A stretch of DNA of 64,000 nucleotides from Halorientalis litorea (GTDB lineage Archaea; Halobacteriota; Halobacteria; Halobacteriales; Haloarculaceae), in contig NZ_CP095482.1 of the NCBI RefSeq assembly GCF_023028225.1, positions 1 to 64,000 on the forward strand. The letters run 5' to 3'. Positions 50,270 to 64,000 of this stretch are shown one piece after another. The first letter of the stretch is position 1. Each line of letters begins with the position of its first letter. Position numbers and translations under genes: made by a program. The notes beneath the pieces are model-generated. The model saw only the letters and a program-made list of their open reading frames with translations. It had not been told where the DNA came from and searched no databases.

Positions 50270-51970
50270 ATGGACATCCACGTCGACACCGACGCGGACG
50301 AGGAGACGGCCCGCGTCATCGCCACGGCCGTCGCCGAACACCTCGGCCGACCGGTCGAAATCGTCGACGAGAGCGGCGGCCGGGTCGCCGCCGACGAGGA
50401 CGAGTGGACTGAAAGCGGAGCCTTGGTCACGGAGCGAGAGGAGCAAATCCGCGAGGAGATTCAGGAAATCATGGAGGGTGGTCCCGAGCGGGGCCACGAC
50501 AAAATCGAGGACCTCGGGAAGATGTTCGTCCGGGACCGCCTCGACATGCTCTTCGACGAGGTGGCCTACGAGGACGGAACCTTCGCCCGACACACCGACG
50601 ACGATACCCTCTCGGCGGACGGCCTGCTCACGGGTGTCGGCCGCATCGACGGCCGCGACGTGTTCTTCACCGCCAACGACTACACGGTCAAGGCAGGGTC
50701 ACTCGGCCAGATGGGTGTCGAAAAAGAGATACGCCTCTCCGAACGCGCCGCCGAAGCGGGCGCACCCATCGTCCGCCTCATCGACTCGACGGGGGCACGG
50801 CTGAGTGCCGACGAACGGGAGGAGGGCGACACGCACATGGACCGCTATCGGGGCGGGAAGATGTTCTACAACCAGTGTCTCCACTCGGGACAGATTCCCC
50901 AAATCGGGGTCCTCTACGGCCCCGACATCGCCGGGTCTGCCTACACGCCCGTCTTCTGTGACTTCCTCATCATGGTGGACGACATCTCGGGGATGGCTAT
51001 CGCCTCGCCGCGCATCGTCGAGGCGATGACCGGGGAGAGTACCGACATGGACGGCCTCGGTGGGCCGGAGGTCCACGCCAAACACTCCGGGAGTGCCGAC
51101 TTGGTGGTGCCCGACGAGGAGACGGCCGTCGAGGCAGTCAAACAACTGCTCTCCTATCTCCCGCAGAAGTACGACGAGCCGAACCCTCGACAGGAACCAC
51201 AGCCACCCATAAAGAACCCCAAGGGCCTCGACCAGGTCATCCCCGACGACCCGAACGTGGCCTACGACGTGCACGAGGTCATCGACCGCGTGGTCGACCG
51301 GGAGTCCTTCTTCGAGACGAAAGCGGAGTTCGCGCCCGAAATCGTCACCGGGTTCGCCCGGATGGGCGGCCGGCCGGTCGGCATCGTCGCCAACCAACCG
51401 GAACACGTCTCGGGTGCCATCTTCCCGGACTCGGCCGAGAAGGCCGCCGAGTTCATCTGGACCTGTGACGCCTACGAGATTCCGCTCGTCTACCTCTGTG
51501 ACACGCCCGGCTTCATGGTCGGGTCGAAAGTCGAGAAGGAGGGCATCCTCCAGCGTGGCCGGAAGTTCATCTACGCCACCTCGAACGCACAGGTGCCGAA
51601 GTTCTGTGTCATCACGCGCAAGGCCTACGGTGCGGGTATCTACGCGATGTGTGGCCCCTCGTTCGGCCCGGACGCGACGCTCGCCCTCCCCAGTGCGGAA
51701 ATCTCCGTGATGGGGCCCGACGCCGCCGTCCACGCGCTCTTCGGCGGTCAGTTAGAGGAGATGGAAGGCGAAGCCCGCGAGGCGTTCATCGAGTCCGCGA
51801 AACAGGAGTTCGAGAAGTACGTCGACGTTCGCAAGCAGGCCTCGAAGATGCAAGTCGACGAACTCCTGCCCGCGGGTGACCTCCGCGAGCAACTCCTCGC
51901 CCGTCTCTCGGCCTTCGAGAACAAACGCCGCCGCGACCCGGACCGCCACCACGGGACGATTCTGTTCTGA
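50270..51970 (+). CDS. acyl-CoA carboxylase carboxyltransferase subunit (PccB/MmdA-like)
   Basis: A 566-residue carboxyltransferase that moves CO2 from carboxybiotin to acetyl- or propionyl-CoA. It has the two crotonase-like halves, with the acyl-CoA-binding GSLGQMGVEKEIRL in the first and FMVGSKVEKEGILQRGRKF plus GAGIYAMCGP in the second. About 45 residues at the N-terminus (DADEETARVIATAVAEHLGRPVEIVDE) are additional to the usual 515-520 aa. No biotin carboxylase or carrier gene is nearby. ATG 50270; a 23-codon ORF ends just upstream. Confidence 0.9.
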   Translation: MDIHVDTDADEETARVIATAVAEHLGRPVEIVDESGGRVAADEDEWTESGALVTEREEQIREEIQEIMEGGPERGHDKIEDLGKMFVRDRLDMLFDEVAYEDGTFARHTDDDTLSADGLLTGVGRIDGRDVFFTANDYTVKAGSLGQMGVEKEIRLSERAAEAGAPIVRLIDSTGARLSADEREEGDTHMDRYRGGKMFYNQCLHSGQIPQIGVLYGPDIAGSAYTPVFCDFLIMVDDISGMAIASPRIVEAMTGESTDMDGLGGPEVHAKHSGSADLVVPDEETAVEAVKQLLSYLPQKYDEPNPRQEPQPPIKNPKGLDQVIPDDPNVAYDVHEVIDRVVDRESFFETKAEFAPEIVTGFARMGGRPVGIVANQPEHVSGAIFPDSAEKAAEFIWTCDAYEIPLVYLCDTPGFMVGSKVEKEGILQRGRKFIYATSNAQVPKFCVITRKAYGAGIYAMCGPSFGPDATLALPSAEISVMGPDAAVHALFGGQLEEMEGEAREAFIESAKQEFEKYVDVRKQASKMQVDELLPAGDLREQLLARLSAFENKRRRDPDRHHGTILF

Positions 51971-52148
51971 GGCGGCCCTCCCTGCCGGGAGTCATCGGTG
52001 CCCTCCCGTGTCCGAGAACCCAAACAGCAGGGTGTCCCGTCAGCGTTGGCGGTGGTTACCAATACCCCCCATATTAGGGGCTCTAGGGTGTGTAAGAGGT
52101 TAAACGAAAAACTTGATGTACGGTAATATATTTCTTTCAGACACACTC

Positions 52149-52343
52149 ATGGGGGAGCAAACAACTGCTGCCGTGCCGACGACGTGGAGTGACCCGAACG
52201 TCTGCCCGTTCTGTGAGATGCACCTCGACTCGCCGGGTGCCGGTTTCATGGACCACCTGAAGTCCAACCCCACGTGTGAGGCTGGCTTCGAACAGTGGCG
52301 TGGTAACATCAACAGCGACATCCGTGGCGGCTGGTCAGGCTAG
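52149..52343 (+). CDS. small haloarchaeal zinc-binding-like protein (DUF7501-type)
   Basis: 64-residue protein with VCPFCEMHLDSPGAGFMDHLKSN, a CPxC pair followed by a His and a further Cys (NPTCEAGFEQWR), suggesting a small zinc site. I associate the conserved TWSDPNVCPFC...GFMDH...WRGNINSDIRGGWSG pattern with the haloarchaeal DUF7501 family. Preceded by AT-rich ggtaatatat (52120-52129) at leaderless distance from ATG 52149. Function unknown. Confidence 0.8.
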   Translation: MGEQTTAAVPTTWSDPNVCPFCEMHLDSPGAGFMDHLKSNPTCEAGFEQWRGNINSDIRGGWSG

Positions 52344-52430
52344 CCGCTTCCGCACTCCGCTTCGCGAATCTGTTCGTCCCTCCGGCGTGGCAAAACAGTC
52401 GGTAGCCGTGGTGATGGGCCGTACTGTCGC

Positions 52431-53315
52431 TCAGTCCAGTTGCATTATCTCGCGGGCTTCGTCCGGCGTCGCGGGTTCCCGGCCCACGTTGTGGACCATC
52501 TCGGCGGCCTTCTCGACGAGTTCGGCGTTGCCCTCGGCCATCTCGCCGTTCGGGAGGTAGAAGTTGTCTTCGAGGCCGACGCGGATGTTCCCTCCCATCG
52601 CCAGCGAGGCGGCGGTCAGCGGCCACTGGTCCTCCTGAATCGGCGTCGTCTGCCAGTTCGTGTCCTCGGGGAGTTGCCGCACTTGGTGTGCGAGGTTGTC
52701 GACCGTGGCCGGAATCCCGCCCAGCACACCCATCACGAGGTTGATGTCCATCGGGCGGTTCAGCTCTCCCTTCTTGAGGATGGGCTGTGCGTTGTTGATG
52801 TGGCCGGTGTCGAAACACTCCATCTCGGGTTTGACGCCCGCGTCCTGCATCGTCCGCAGGAGTTCCCGTATCTCGTCGAAAGAGTTCTCGAACACCATGT
52901 CGAACACGAAGTCGTCCCGCGATTCGGAGTACTTCGCGTAGTTCATCGACCCCATGTTCAGCGCGGCGATGTCCGGCTGAATCTCCTCGATGTAGGTGAG
53001 TCGCTTTTCGAGGTTGTCGAACGTCGACCCCGTCGAGAAGTTGATGAGGATGTCCGTCCGGTCGCGCACCTCGTCGTATATCTCCCCGTACACTTCGGGT
53101 TCGAAGCTCGGGGTGCCGTTCTCGGTGCGCGCGTGGATGTGCGCGATGGCCGCACCCGCTTCTCGTGCGGCGGCGGCGTCCTCTGCGATTTCCTCGGGCG
53201 TGTACGGAATCGACTCACACTGGTCACGGGTCGTCAGCGCGCCCGTCAGGGCCGCAGAGATAATTGCTCTGTCGGGGTCGTTGCCTTTGATGGAATCCTG
53301 TGTTTCGTAGGTCAT
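52431..53315 (-). CDS. BKACE-family beta-keto acid cleavage enzyme
   Basis: A 294-residue TIM-barrel enzyme of the BKACE family (DUF849; includes 3-keto-5-aminohexanoate cleavage enzyme), which cleaves a beta-keto acid with acetyl-CoA to acetoacetate and a new acyl-CoA. Zinc ligands fit the HIHARTENG motif near residue 50 and the later FDTGHINNAQPIL. Located 30 bp downstream of a crotonase-fold gene on the same strand, suggesting a catabolic operon with an unknown keto acid. Start ATG 53315. Confidence 0.87.
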   Translation of the reverse strand: MTYETQDSIKGNDPDRAIISAALTGALTTRDQCESIPYTPEEIAEDAAAAREAGAAIAHIHARTENGTPSFEPEVYGEIYDEVRDRTDILINFSTGSTFDNLEKRLTYIEEIQPDIAALNMGSMNYAKYSESRDDFVFDMVFENSFDEIRELLRTMQDAGVKPEMECFDTGHINNAQPILKKGELNRPMDINLVMGVLGGIPATVDNLAHQVRQLPEDTNWQTTPIQEDQWPLTAASLAMGGNIRVGLEDNFYLPNGEMAEGNAELVEKAAEMVHNVGREPATPDEAREIMQLD

Positions 53316-53345
53316 GATTGTAGTGTCGTGGTAGTCGGTGGTCGG

Positions 53346-54167
53346 TTACTCTTCGTCGTCCGGTCGTCCCTTCCAGTCCGGTTGCGAGTCGGTGAGGTAG
53401 GCGTTGAACCCCGCCTCGGCATCGTCGCTCATCGCCAGCAGCGTCACCATCTCGCGCATGTAGTCGAGCGACTCCGAGAAGTTCATCTCACGCTGGTTGT
53501 AGAACGCTTCCTTCCCCATCTCTATCATGAACGCGGAGGGCGTCACGAGGTCGTCGACGATCCCGTCGAGTTCGTCCTCGAACTCGTCGGCGGGCACGAT
53601 GTCCGTCGTGAACCCGATTTCGTGGGCTTTCTCGGCGTCGATGTGTTCGCCGGTGAACAGCAACTTCAGTGCCTGCTTCTCGTTGACCGTCCGCATGATG
53701 GGGACGAGTGCCTGCGCGGGGAAGATGCCGATATCGACCTCCGGCGTGCCGAATGTGGCTTCCTCGGAGGCGACCACCACGTCACACGCCCCGGCGAGCC
53801 CCATACCCCCGGCCAGACAGTAGCCCTCGACGGCGGCGACGGTCAGTGCCGCCGTGTCGACGGCTGTCTCGATGAGGTCCTTCATGCCCGCGAACCCCTC
53901 CCGGTAGGCTTGGGACCCTTGGCCGATGGCTCCCGCCATCGACTTGATGTCGCCCCCCGCACAGAACGTGCCGCCAGCACCGCGGACGACGACAACACGC
54001 GTCTCCCCCTCGTCGGCGCGCTCGAAGGTGTCGAGCAAGCCACCGATGACGTTTTGATTCAGTGCGTTGCGTTCCTCGGGGCGGTCTATCGTCGCCCTGA
54101 GGACGAGGCCGTCCTCGCTCTCCGAGACGGTGAGGTCCTCATTTGATAGGTCTGTGACTGGTTCCAT
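53346..54167 (-). CDS. crotonase-fold (enoyl-CoA hydratase/isomerase) protein
   Basis: A 273-residue crotonase-fold enzyme with FCAGGDIKSM and GYCLAGGMG oxyanion stretches. The first hydratase Glu is replaced by Gly123, while the second is retained as Glu143 in FGTPEVDIG. This pattern occurs in enoyl-CoA isomerases and other non-hydratase members. It precedes the BKACE gene in a likely operon; its leader extends about 50 nt from a TATA-like tttattg (about 54220, minus strand). Confidence 0.88.
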   Translation of the reverse strand: MEPVTDLSNEDLTVSESEDGLVLRATIDRPEERNALNQNVIGGLLDTFERADEGETRVVVVRGAGGTFCAGGDIKSMAGAIGQGSQAYREGFAGMKDLIETAVDTAALTVAAVEGYCLAGGMGLAGACDVVVASEEATFGTPEVDIGIFPAQALVPIMRTVNEKQALKLLFTGEHIDAEKAHEIGFTTDIVPADEFEDELDGIVDDLVTPSAFMIEMGKEAFYNQREMNFSESLDYMREMVTLLAMSDDAEAGFNAYLTDSQPDWKGRPDDEE

Positions 54168-54473
54168 GCAATGTCACCCCATGCTCCCGCCGTGGGGATG
54201 AGTATTTCGGACAACAATAAATCCGTTAGTAGTTTTATCGGCGAAGGCGGCCCACAGCACCGCGGTTTCGTCACGGCAGTGGACCCAGCGTGACCCGCAT
54301 CCGCGGCTACAGAACGGCTGTTTCGGCCCCCAGTCGGGACAACGGCCGTGGGGCTATCGTCGTTCCACCACTGCCACGCGCCGTCGAGTTGCAGGAGGTT
54401 CCGGCACGCACTGGTATTAATAACCGAATATCTGAGGGTCAACAGGCACCCCGGAGGGCGTGTACCGTCTACC
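54168..54473. other. intergenic region, no gene seen
   Basis: 306 bp between divergent genes. The left part holds AT-rich acaataaatc and agttttatcgg, promoter-like for the minus-strand crotonase gene. The right part holds ggtattaataacc (54411-54423), a candidate TATA for the cupin gene. The middle (about 54245-54400) shows no supportable ORF or structure. Confidence 0.5.
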
Positions 54474-54884
54474 ATGGACGGCTACGAAGTCGTCGACACG
54501 GCAGACGTACCGCGCATGGACATGGGGGACTTGCTCGACGGGATGCTCGATTTGGACGCTCGGCGGGTCCAAGCCGCGCTGGGGACGGACGAGTCCGTCG
54601 TGAGCGTCTGGTATTTCGAACCCGGCGACGAGATGCCCCACCACATCCACACGGACCAGGAAGAGGTGTTCTACGTCCTCGACGGCGAGTTCGAGGTTGC
54701 ACTCGGCGAGGCAGGCGACGTGGAGCGACGGACGATCGACGAAGGAACGTTCTACGCCGCCGGCCCGGAGGTGGGCCACGGGCACAAGTACGTCGGCGAC
54801 GACGAGGGCCGAATCCTCGCCATCGGCGCGCCCAACGTCCCCGACATCAACACCGACTCGTGGACGCCGGTGGACGAGGCCTGA
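54474..54884 (+). CDS. cupin-domain protein
   Basis: A 136-residue single-domain cupin. The metal motif MPHHIHTDQEEVFYVLDGEFEV (His-x-His...Glu) and a later His in GPEVGHGHKYVG are visible. Likely a small dioxygenase, isomerase or ligand-binding protein; substrate unknown. Start ATG 54474. It precedes the acyl-CoA dehydrogenase gene by 61 bp on the same strand and may share its transcript, although a second TATA lies between. Confidence 0.83.
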   Translation: MDGYEVVDTADVPRMDMGDLLDGMLDLDARRVQAALGTDESVVSVWYFEPGDEMPHHIHTDQEEVFYVLDGEFEVALGEAGDVERRTIDEGTFYAAGPEVGHGHKYVGDDEGRILAIGAPNVPDINTDSWTPVDEA

Positions 54885-54945
54885 ACGGGTCCGAGACGGT
54901 GAGTCGTGAGCCGCGTTTTTATCCACCGGGGTACAACAGCAAGTC

Positions 54946-56772
54946 ATGGCAACGTCTGACGACCCAATCGACTACAGTCAGTTCGAGGCGGGACGGGACC
55001 TCAACTACTGGGACCTCGACCCGACACTCAGAGCCGAGGCAGAGCGTGTCTATCCCGACGCGGAGTTCGCGTGGGCGGAGCCGGAACTCGCCGACCTCGG
55101 CGAACTCGCGGGCCACACCATCGACGAGAATGCCGAGATAATCGACCGGGAGGGGCACGAACTCCGCACGTACGACCGCGACGGTGAGATACAGAACGAG
55201 GTGCAGTACCACCCGCTCCAGCACGAGAACGACGAACTCGTCTACGAACGCGGTGTCACGCACGATATCTTCCACGCGCCGCCGGACCGGGACGACCCGC
55301 TCGGCTTTCAGCACGTCCTCACCCAGCAGACCATCCTCTCGTACGTCGACGGCGGGTTCGTCTGTCCCGTCTCGATGACGACGGGCGCGGCCATCGTCCT
55401 CGACAAGTACGTCGACGAGGACCACCCGAACGCCGAGATTCTCGACGACTACTTCCGGCGGTTGACCTCGCGTGACTACGAGGACCACATCGAGGGAGCC
55501 ATGTTCCTCACCGAGAAGCAGGGCGGCTCCGACGTGGGCGCGAACGAGACGACGGCCGAACCCACCGACGAGGAGGGCGTCTACGAACTGTACGGCGAGA
55601 AGTGGTTCTGCTCGAACATCGACGCCGAGGGGACGCTGGCACTCGCCCGCCGCCCGGATGCCCCCGACGGCACCGCGGGACTCTCGCTGTTTCTCGTCCC
55701 CCACACCAAGCGCGACGGAAGCCTGAACGACCAACTCTACCGCCGCCTGAAGGACAAACTCGGGACCATCTCCGTGCCGACCGGCGAAGTCGAGTTCCGC
55801 GGCGCGGAGGCGTTCGTCGTCGGCCAACCCGAAAACGGGTTCAAGTTGATGGCCGAGATGATGAACTTCGAGCGACTCACGAACGCCTGTGGGTCCGTCG
55901 CCGGGATGGGGCGGTCCCTGCTGGAGTCGAAGATTCAGGCTGCCGACCGCGAGGCGTTCGGCGAGACGATTCAGGACTACCCGCTGATGCGCCGTGACCT
56001 CGTGGACATGCAGACCGACTACGAGGCGGCGGCCGCCTTCACGTTCGAGGCGACCCGCCACTACGCCGACTACATGGAGAGCGAGGCGGCCCTCGCCGAG
56101 GACGCCGAACGGTCGCCCGAAGAAGAGCGCGCGTTCAAACTGATGCGGTTGCTCGTCCCCATCGCGAAGTACAAGACGGCCCGGATGGCCGTCGACACGG
56201 CCTCGTACGCGTGTGAGATACAGGGCGGGAACGGGTACGTCAACGGCTTCCACACCGAGCGGATGCTCCGGGATACGCAGGTCCTCCCAATCTGGGAGGG
56301 GACCTCCAACATCCTCTCGCTCGACGTGTTGCGCGTGCTGAACCGCGAGGCCGCCCACGAAGCCCTGTTCCCGTTCGTGCGGGAACGACTCGCCGCTACG
56401 GAGCACCCCCACTTGACCGACCTCGCGGCGACCGTCGAATCCGAGTTCGAGGCCCTGCAGGAGGCGATGGTTTCGCTGGCGACGGCCGACCCCGAGTACG
56501 CCCAACACGAGGCCAAGAAACTCGCCGACTACATCTTCGAGGTCGTGACGGCCGCACTCCTCCTCGAACGCGCACAGGACGAAATCGACGCCGAGGACGA
56601 CGCCCGCCGCGCCCTCGTCGCCGAGTGGTTCGTCGAGACGCGGTTCGCCGACCGAGCCGCCCGCGGAATCACGAACGGTGAGAAGATGCCCGACGACTGC
56701 TTCGACGAGGTGGTCCGATACGCGCGACTCGACCCCGACGCGTTGGCCGAAGCGGCCCCGGCCGACGACTGA
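54946..56772 (+). CDS. acyl-CoA dehydrogenase (AidB/FadE-like, 608 aa)
   Basis: Flavoprotein oxidising acyl-CoA to enoyl-CoA, or of the AidB type. Relevant stretches are MFLTEKQGGSDVGANET (flavin/substrate binding), RMAVDTASYACEIQGGNGYVNG and QVLPIWEGTSNILSLDVLR, the last matching AidB more than short-chain dehydrogenases. It is 608 aa because of an N-terminal (about 150 residues) and a C-terminal extension, as in AidB-like proteins. TATA-like cgtttttatcc at 54914-54924 precedes ATG 54946. Converges with gyrA with no gap. Confidence 0.9.
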   Translation: MATSDDPIDYSQFEAGRDLNYWDLDPTLRAEAERVYPDAEFAWAEPELADLGELAGHTIDENAEIIDREGHELRTYDRDGEIQNEVQYHPLQHENDELVYERGVTHDIFHAPPDRDDPLGFQHVLTQQTILSYVDGGFVCPVSMTTGAAIVLDKYVDEDHPNAEILDDYFRRLTSRDYEDHIEGAMFLTEKQGGSDVGANETTAEPTDEEGVYELYGEKWFCSNIDAEGTLALARRPDAPDGTAGLSLFLVPHTKRDGSLNDQLYRRLKDKLGTISVPTGEVEFRGAEAFVVGQPENGFKLMAEMMNFERLTNACGSVAGMGRSLLESKIQAADREAFGETIQDYPLMRRDLVDMQTDYEAAAAFTFEATRHYADYMESEAALAEDAERSPEEERAFKLMRLLVPIAKYKTARMAVDTASYACEIQGGNGYVNGFHTERMLRDTQVLPIWEGTSNILSLDVLRVLNREAAHEALFPFVRERLAATEHPHLTDLAATVESEFEALQEAMVSLATADPEYAQHEAKKLADYIFEVVTAALLLERAQDEIDAEDDARRALVAEWFVETRFADRAARGITNGEKMPDDCFDEVVRYARLDPDALAEAAPADD

Positions 56773-63711
<6,939 letters not shown>

Positions 63712-63715
<4 letters not shown>

Positions 63716-64000
63716 GTACCGACAGCGACACCACGGCGGCCGAGGGCGACGCGCGGGAGCGACTCGTCGACCTCGCGGCACAGTTCTACGACCAGTTCGC
63801 ACAGGGCGACGTGCCCACGATGTCGATTCCGACGCGGACCAAGGCCAACATCGAGTACGACGAGGACAAGGACGTGTGGGTGTACGGCGACCGGCAGAGC
63901 ACCCGGACGGCCAAAACCGTCAGCGGCGCGCAGAAACTGCTGAAGGCCATCTACGTCATCGACTTCCTCGCCCAACAACTCGAAGAAGACCGCTCGTCGA
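63712..64000 (+). CDS. top6A: DNA topoisomerase VI subunit A (partial, continues past window)
   Basis: First 96 codons of the Spo11-like DNA-cleaving subunit, overlapping top6B by ATGA. An acidic N-terminal extension ([20 protein letters not shown]) precedes the expected [20 protein letters not shown] region, which matches the archaeal Top6A start of the winged-helix domain. The catalytic tyrosine and TOPRIM domain lie beyond the window edge. Confidence 0.93.

Noticed and set aside
54290-54473. GTG-initiated plus-strand frame before the cupin gene
   Set aside because: Continues in another frame from the cupin and has basic, low-complexity composition with no supportable domain.

Overview
This 64 kb window is chromosomal DNA from a halophilic archaeon (class Halobacteria). 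The evidence is the combination of GC-rich coding sequence, strongly acidic proteins, very short 5' leaders with TATA-like boxes about 25-35 nt upstream of start codons, Tat-type lipoprotein signals, HTH-10 (Bat-like) and HalOD1 regulators, a Cdc48/VAT ATPase, MTH865 and TRASH-domain proteins, and DNA gyrase placed next to topoisomerase VI. I cannot name the genus or species from the sequence alone. There is no CRISPR array, no rRNA, no transposase and no intact provirus. The window is mainly housekeeping and metabolic sequence, with two small recombination scars at tRNA genes.

Layout. 0-7.5 kb: Cdc48-type ATPase, a CcdA plus TlpA-like thioredoxin pair (extracytoplasmic thiol reduction), a DUF998-like membrane protein, a TrkA-N ion channel, a CDGSH iron-sulfur protein and an enoyl-CoA hydratase. 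7.5-12.3 kb: an ABC-2 exporter, then a cluster of regulators (DUF7344-type, two paralogous divergent HTH-10 proteins, HalOD1). 12.4-20.7 kb: HAD phosphatase, CaiB-type CoA transferase, two enoyl-CoA hydratase-fold proteins lacking one catalytic Glu, a DJ-1/PfpI protein, then a minus-strand group with epimerase, arginase, sulfurtransferase and cyclase. 20.7-25.6 kb: a regulator, a type II NADH dehydrogenase, and a nucleoside-salvage operon (phosphomutase, cytidine deaminase, nucleoside phosphorylase, small membrane protein).

26-39 kb: two membrane proteins, a type IV pilus-like ATPase/membrane platform pair whose platform carries an extra C-terminal domain, a methyltransferase, tRNA-Gly(TCC) flanked by partial copies of itself, a LURP-one-like protein, a solitary E1-alpha dehydrogenase subunit with a small partner, an HD phosphohydrolase, TatA, a cupin, and tRNA-Arg(CCT) followed by a structured repeat and a 22-bp copy of its own 3' end. 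38-46.6 kb: MoaD-like ubiquitin-fold protein, DhlA-type haloalkane dehalogenase, a double halocyanin, an FeS-type photolyase, a copper exporter with its TRASH-domain regulator, and an M42 peptidase. 46.7-56.8 kb: acyl-CoA metabolism (AMP-forming ligase, carboxyltransferase, BKACE enzyme, hydratase, AidB-like dehydrogenase) and small proteins. 56.8-64 kb: gyrB-gyrA diverging from top6B-top6A; top6A runs off the window end.

The most unusual non-coding signal is a roughly 115-140 bp intergenic element present twice (about 22.63-22.77 and 37.66-37.77 kb). Short linker boxes are conserved between the copies while the three hairpin stems differ in sequence but keep their pairing.
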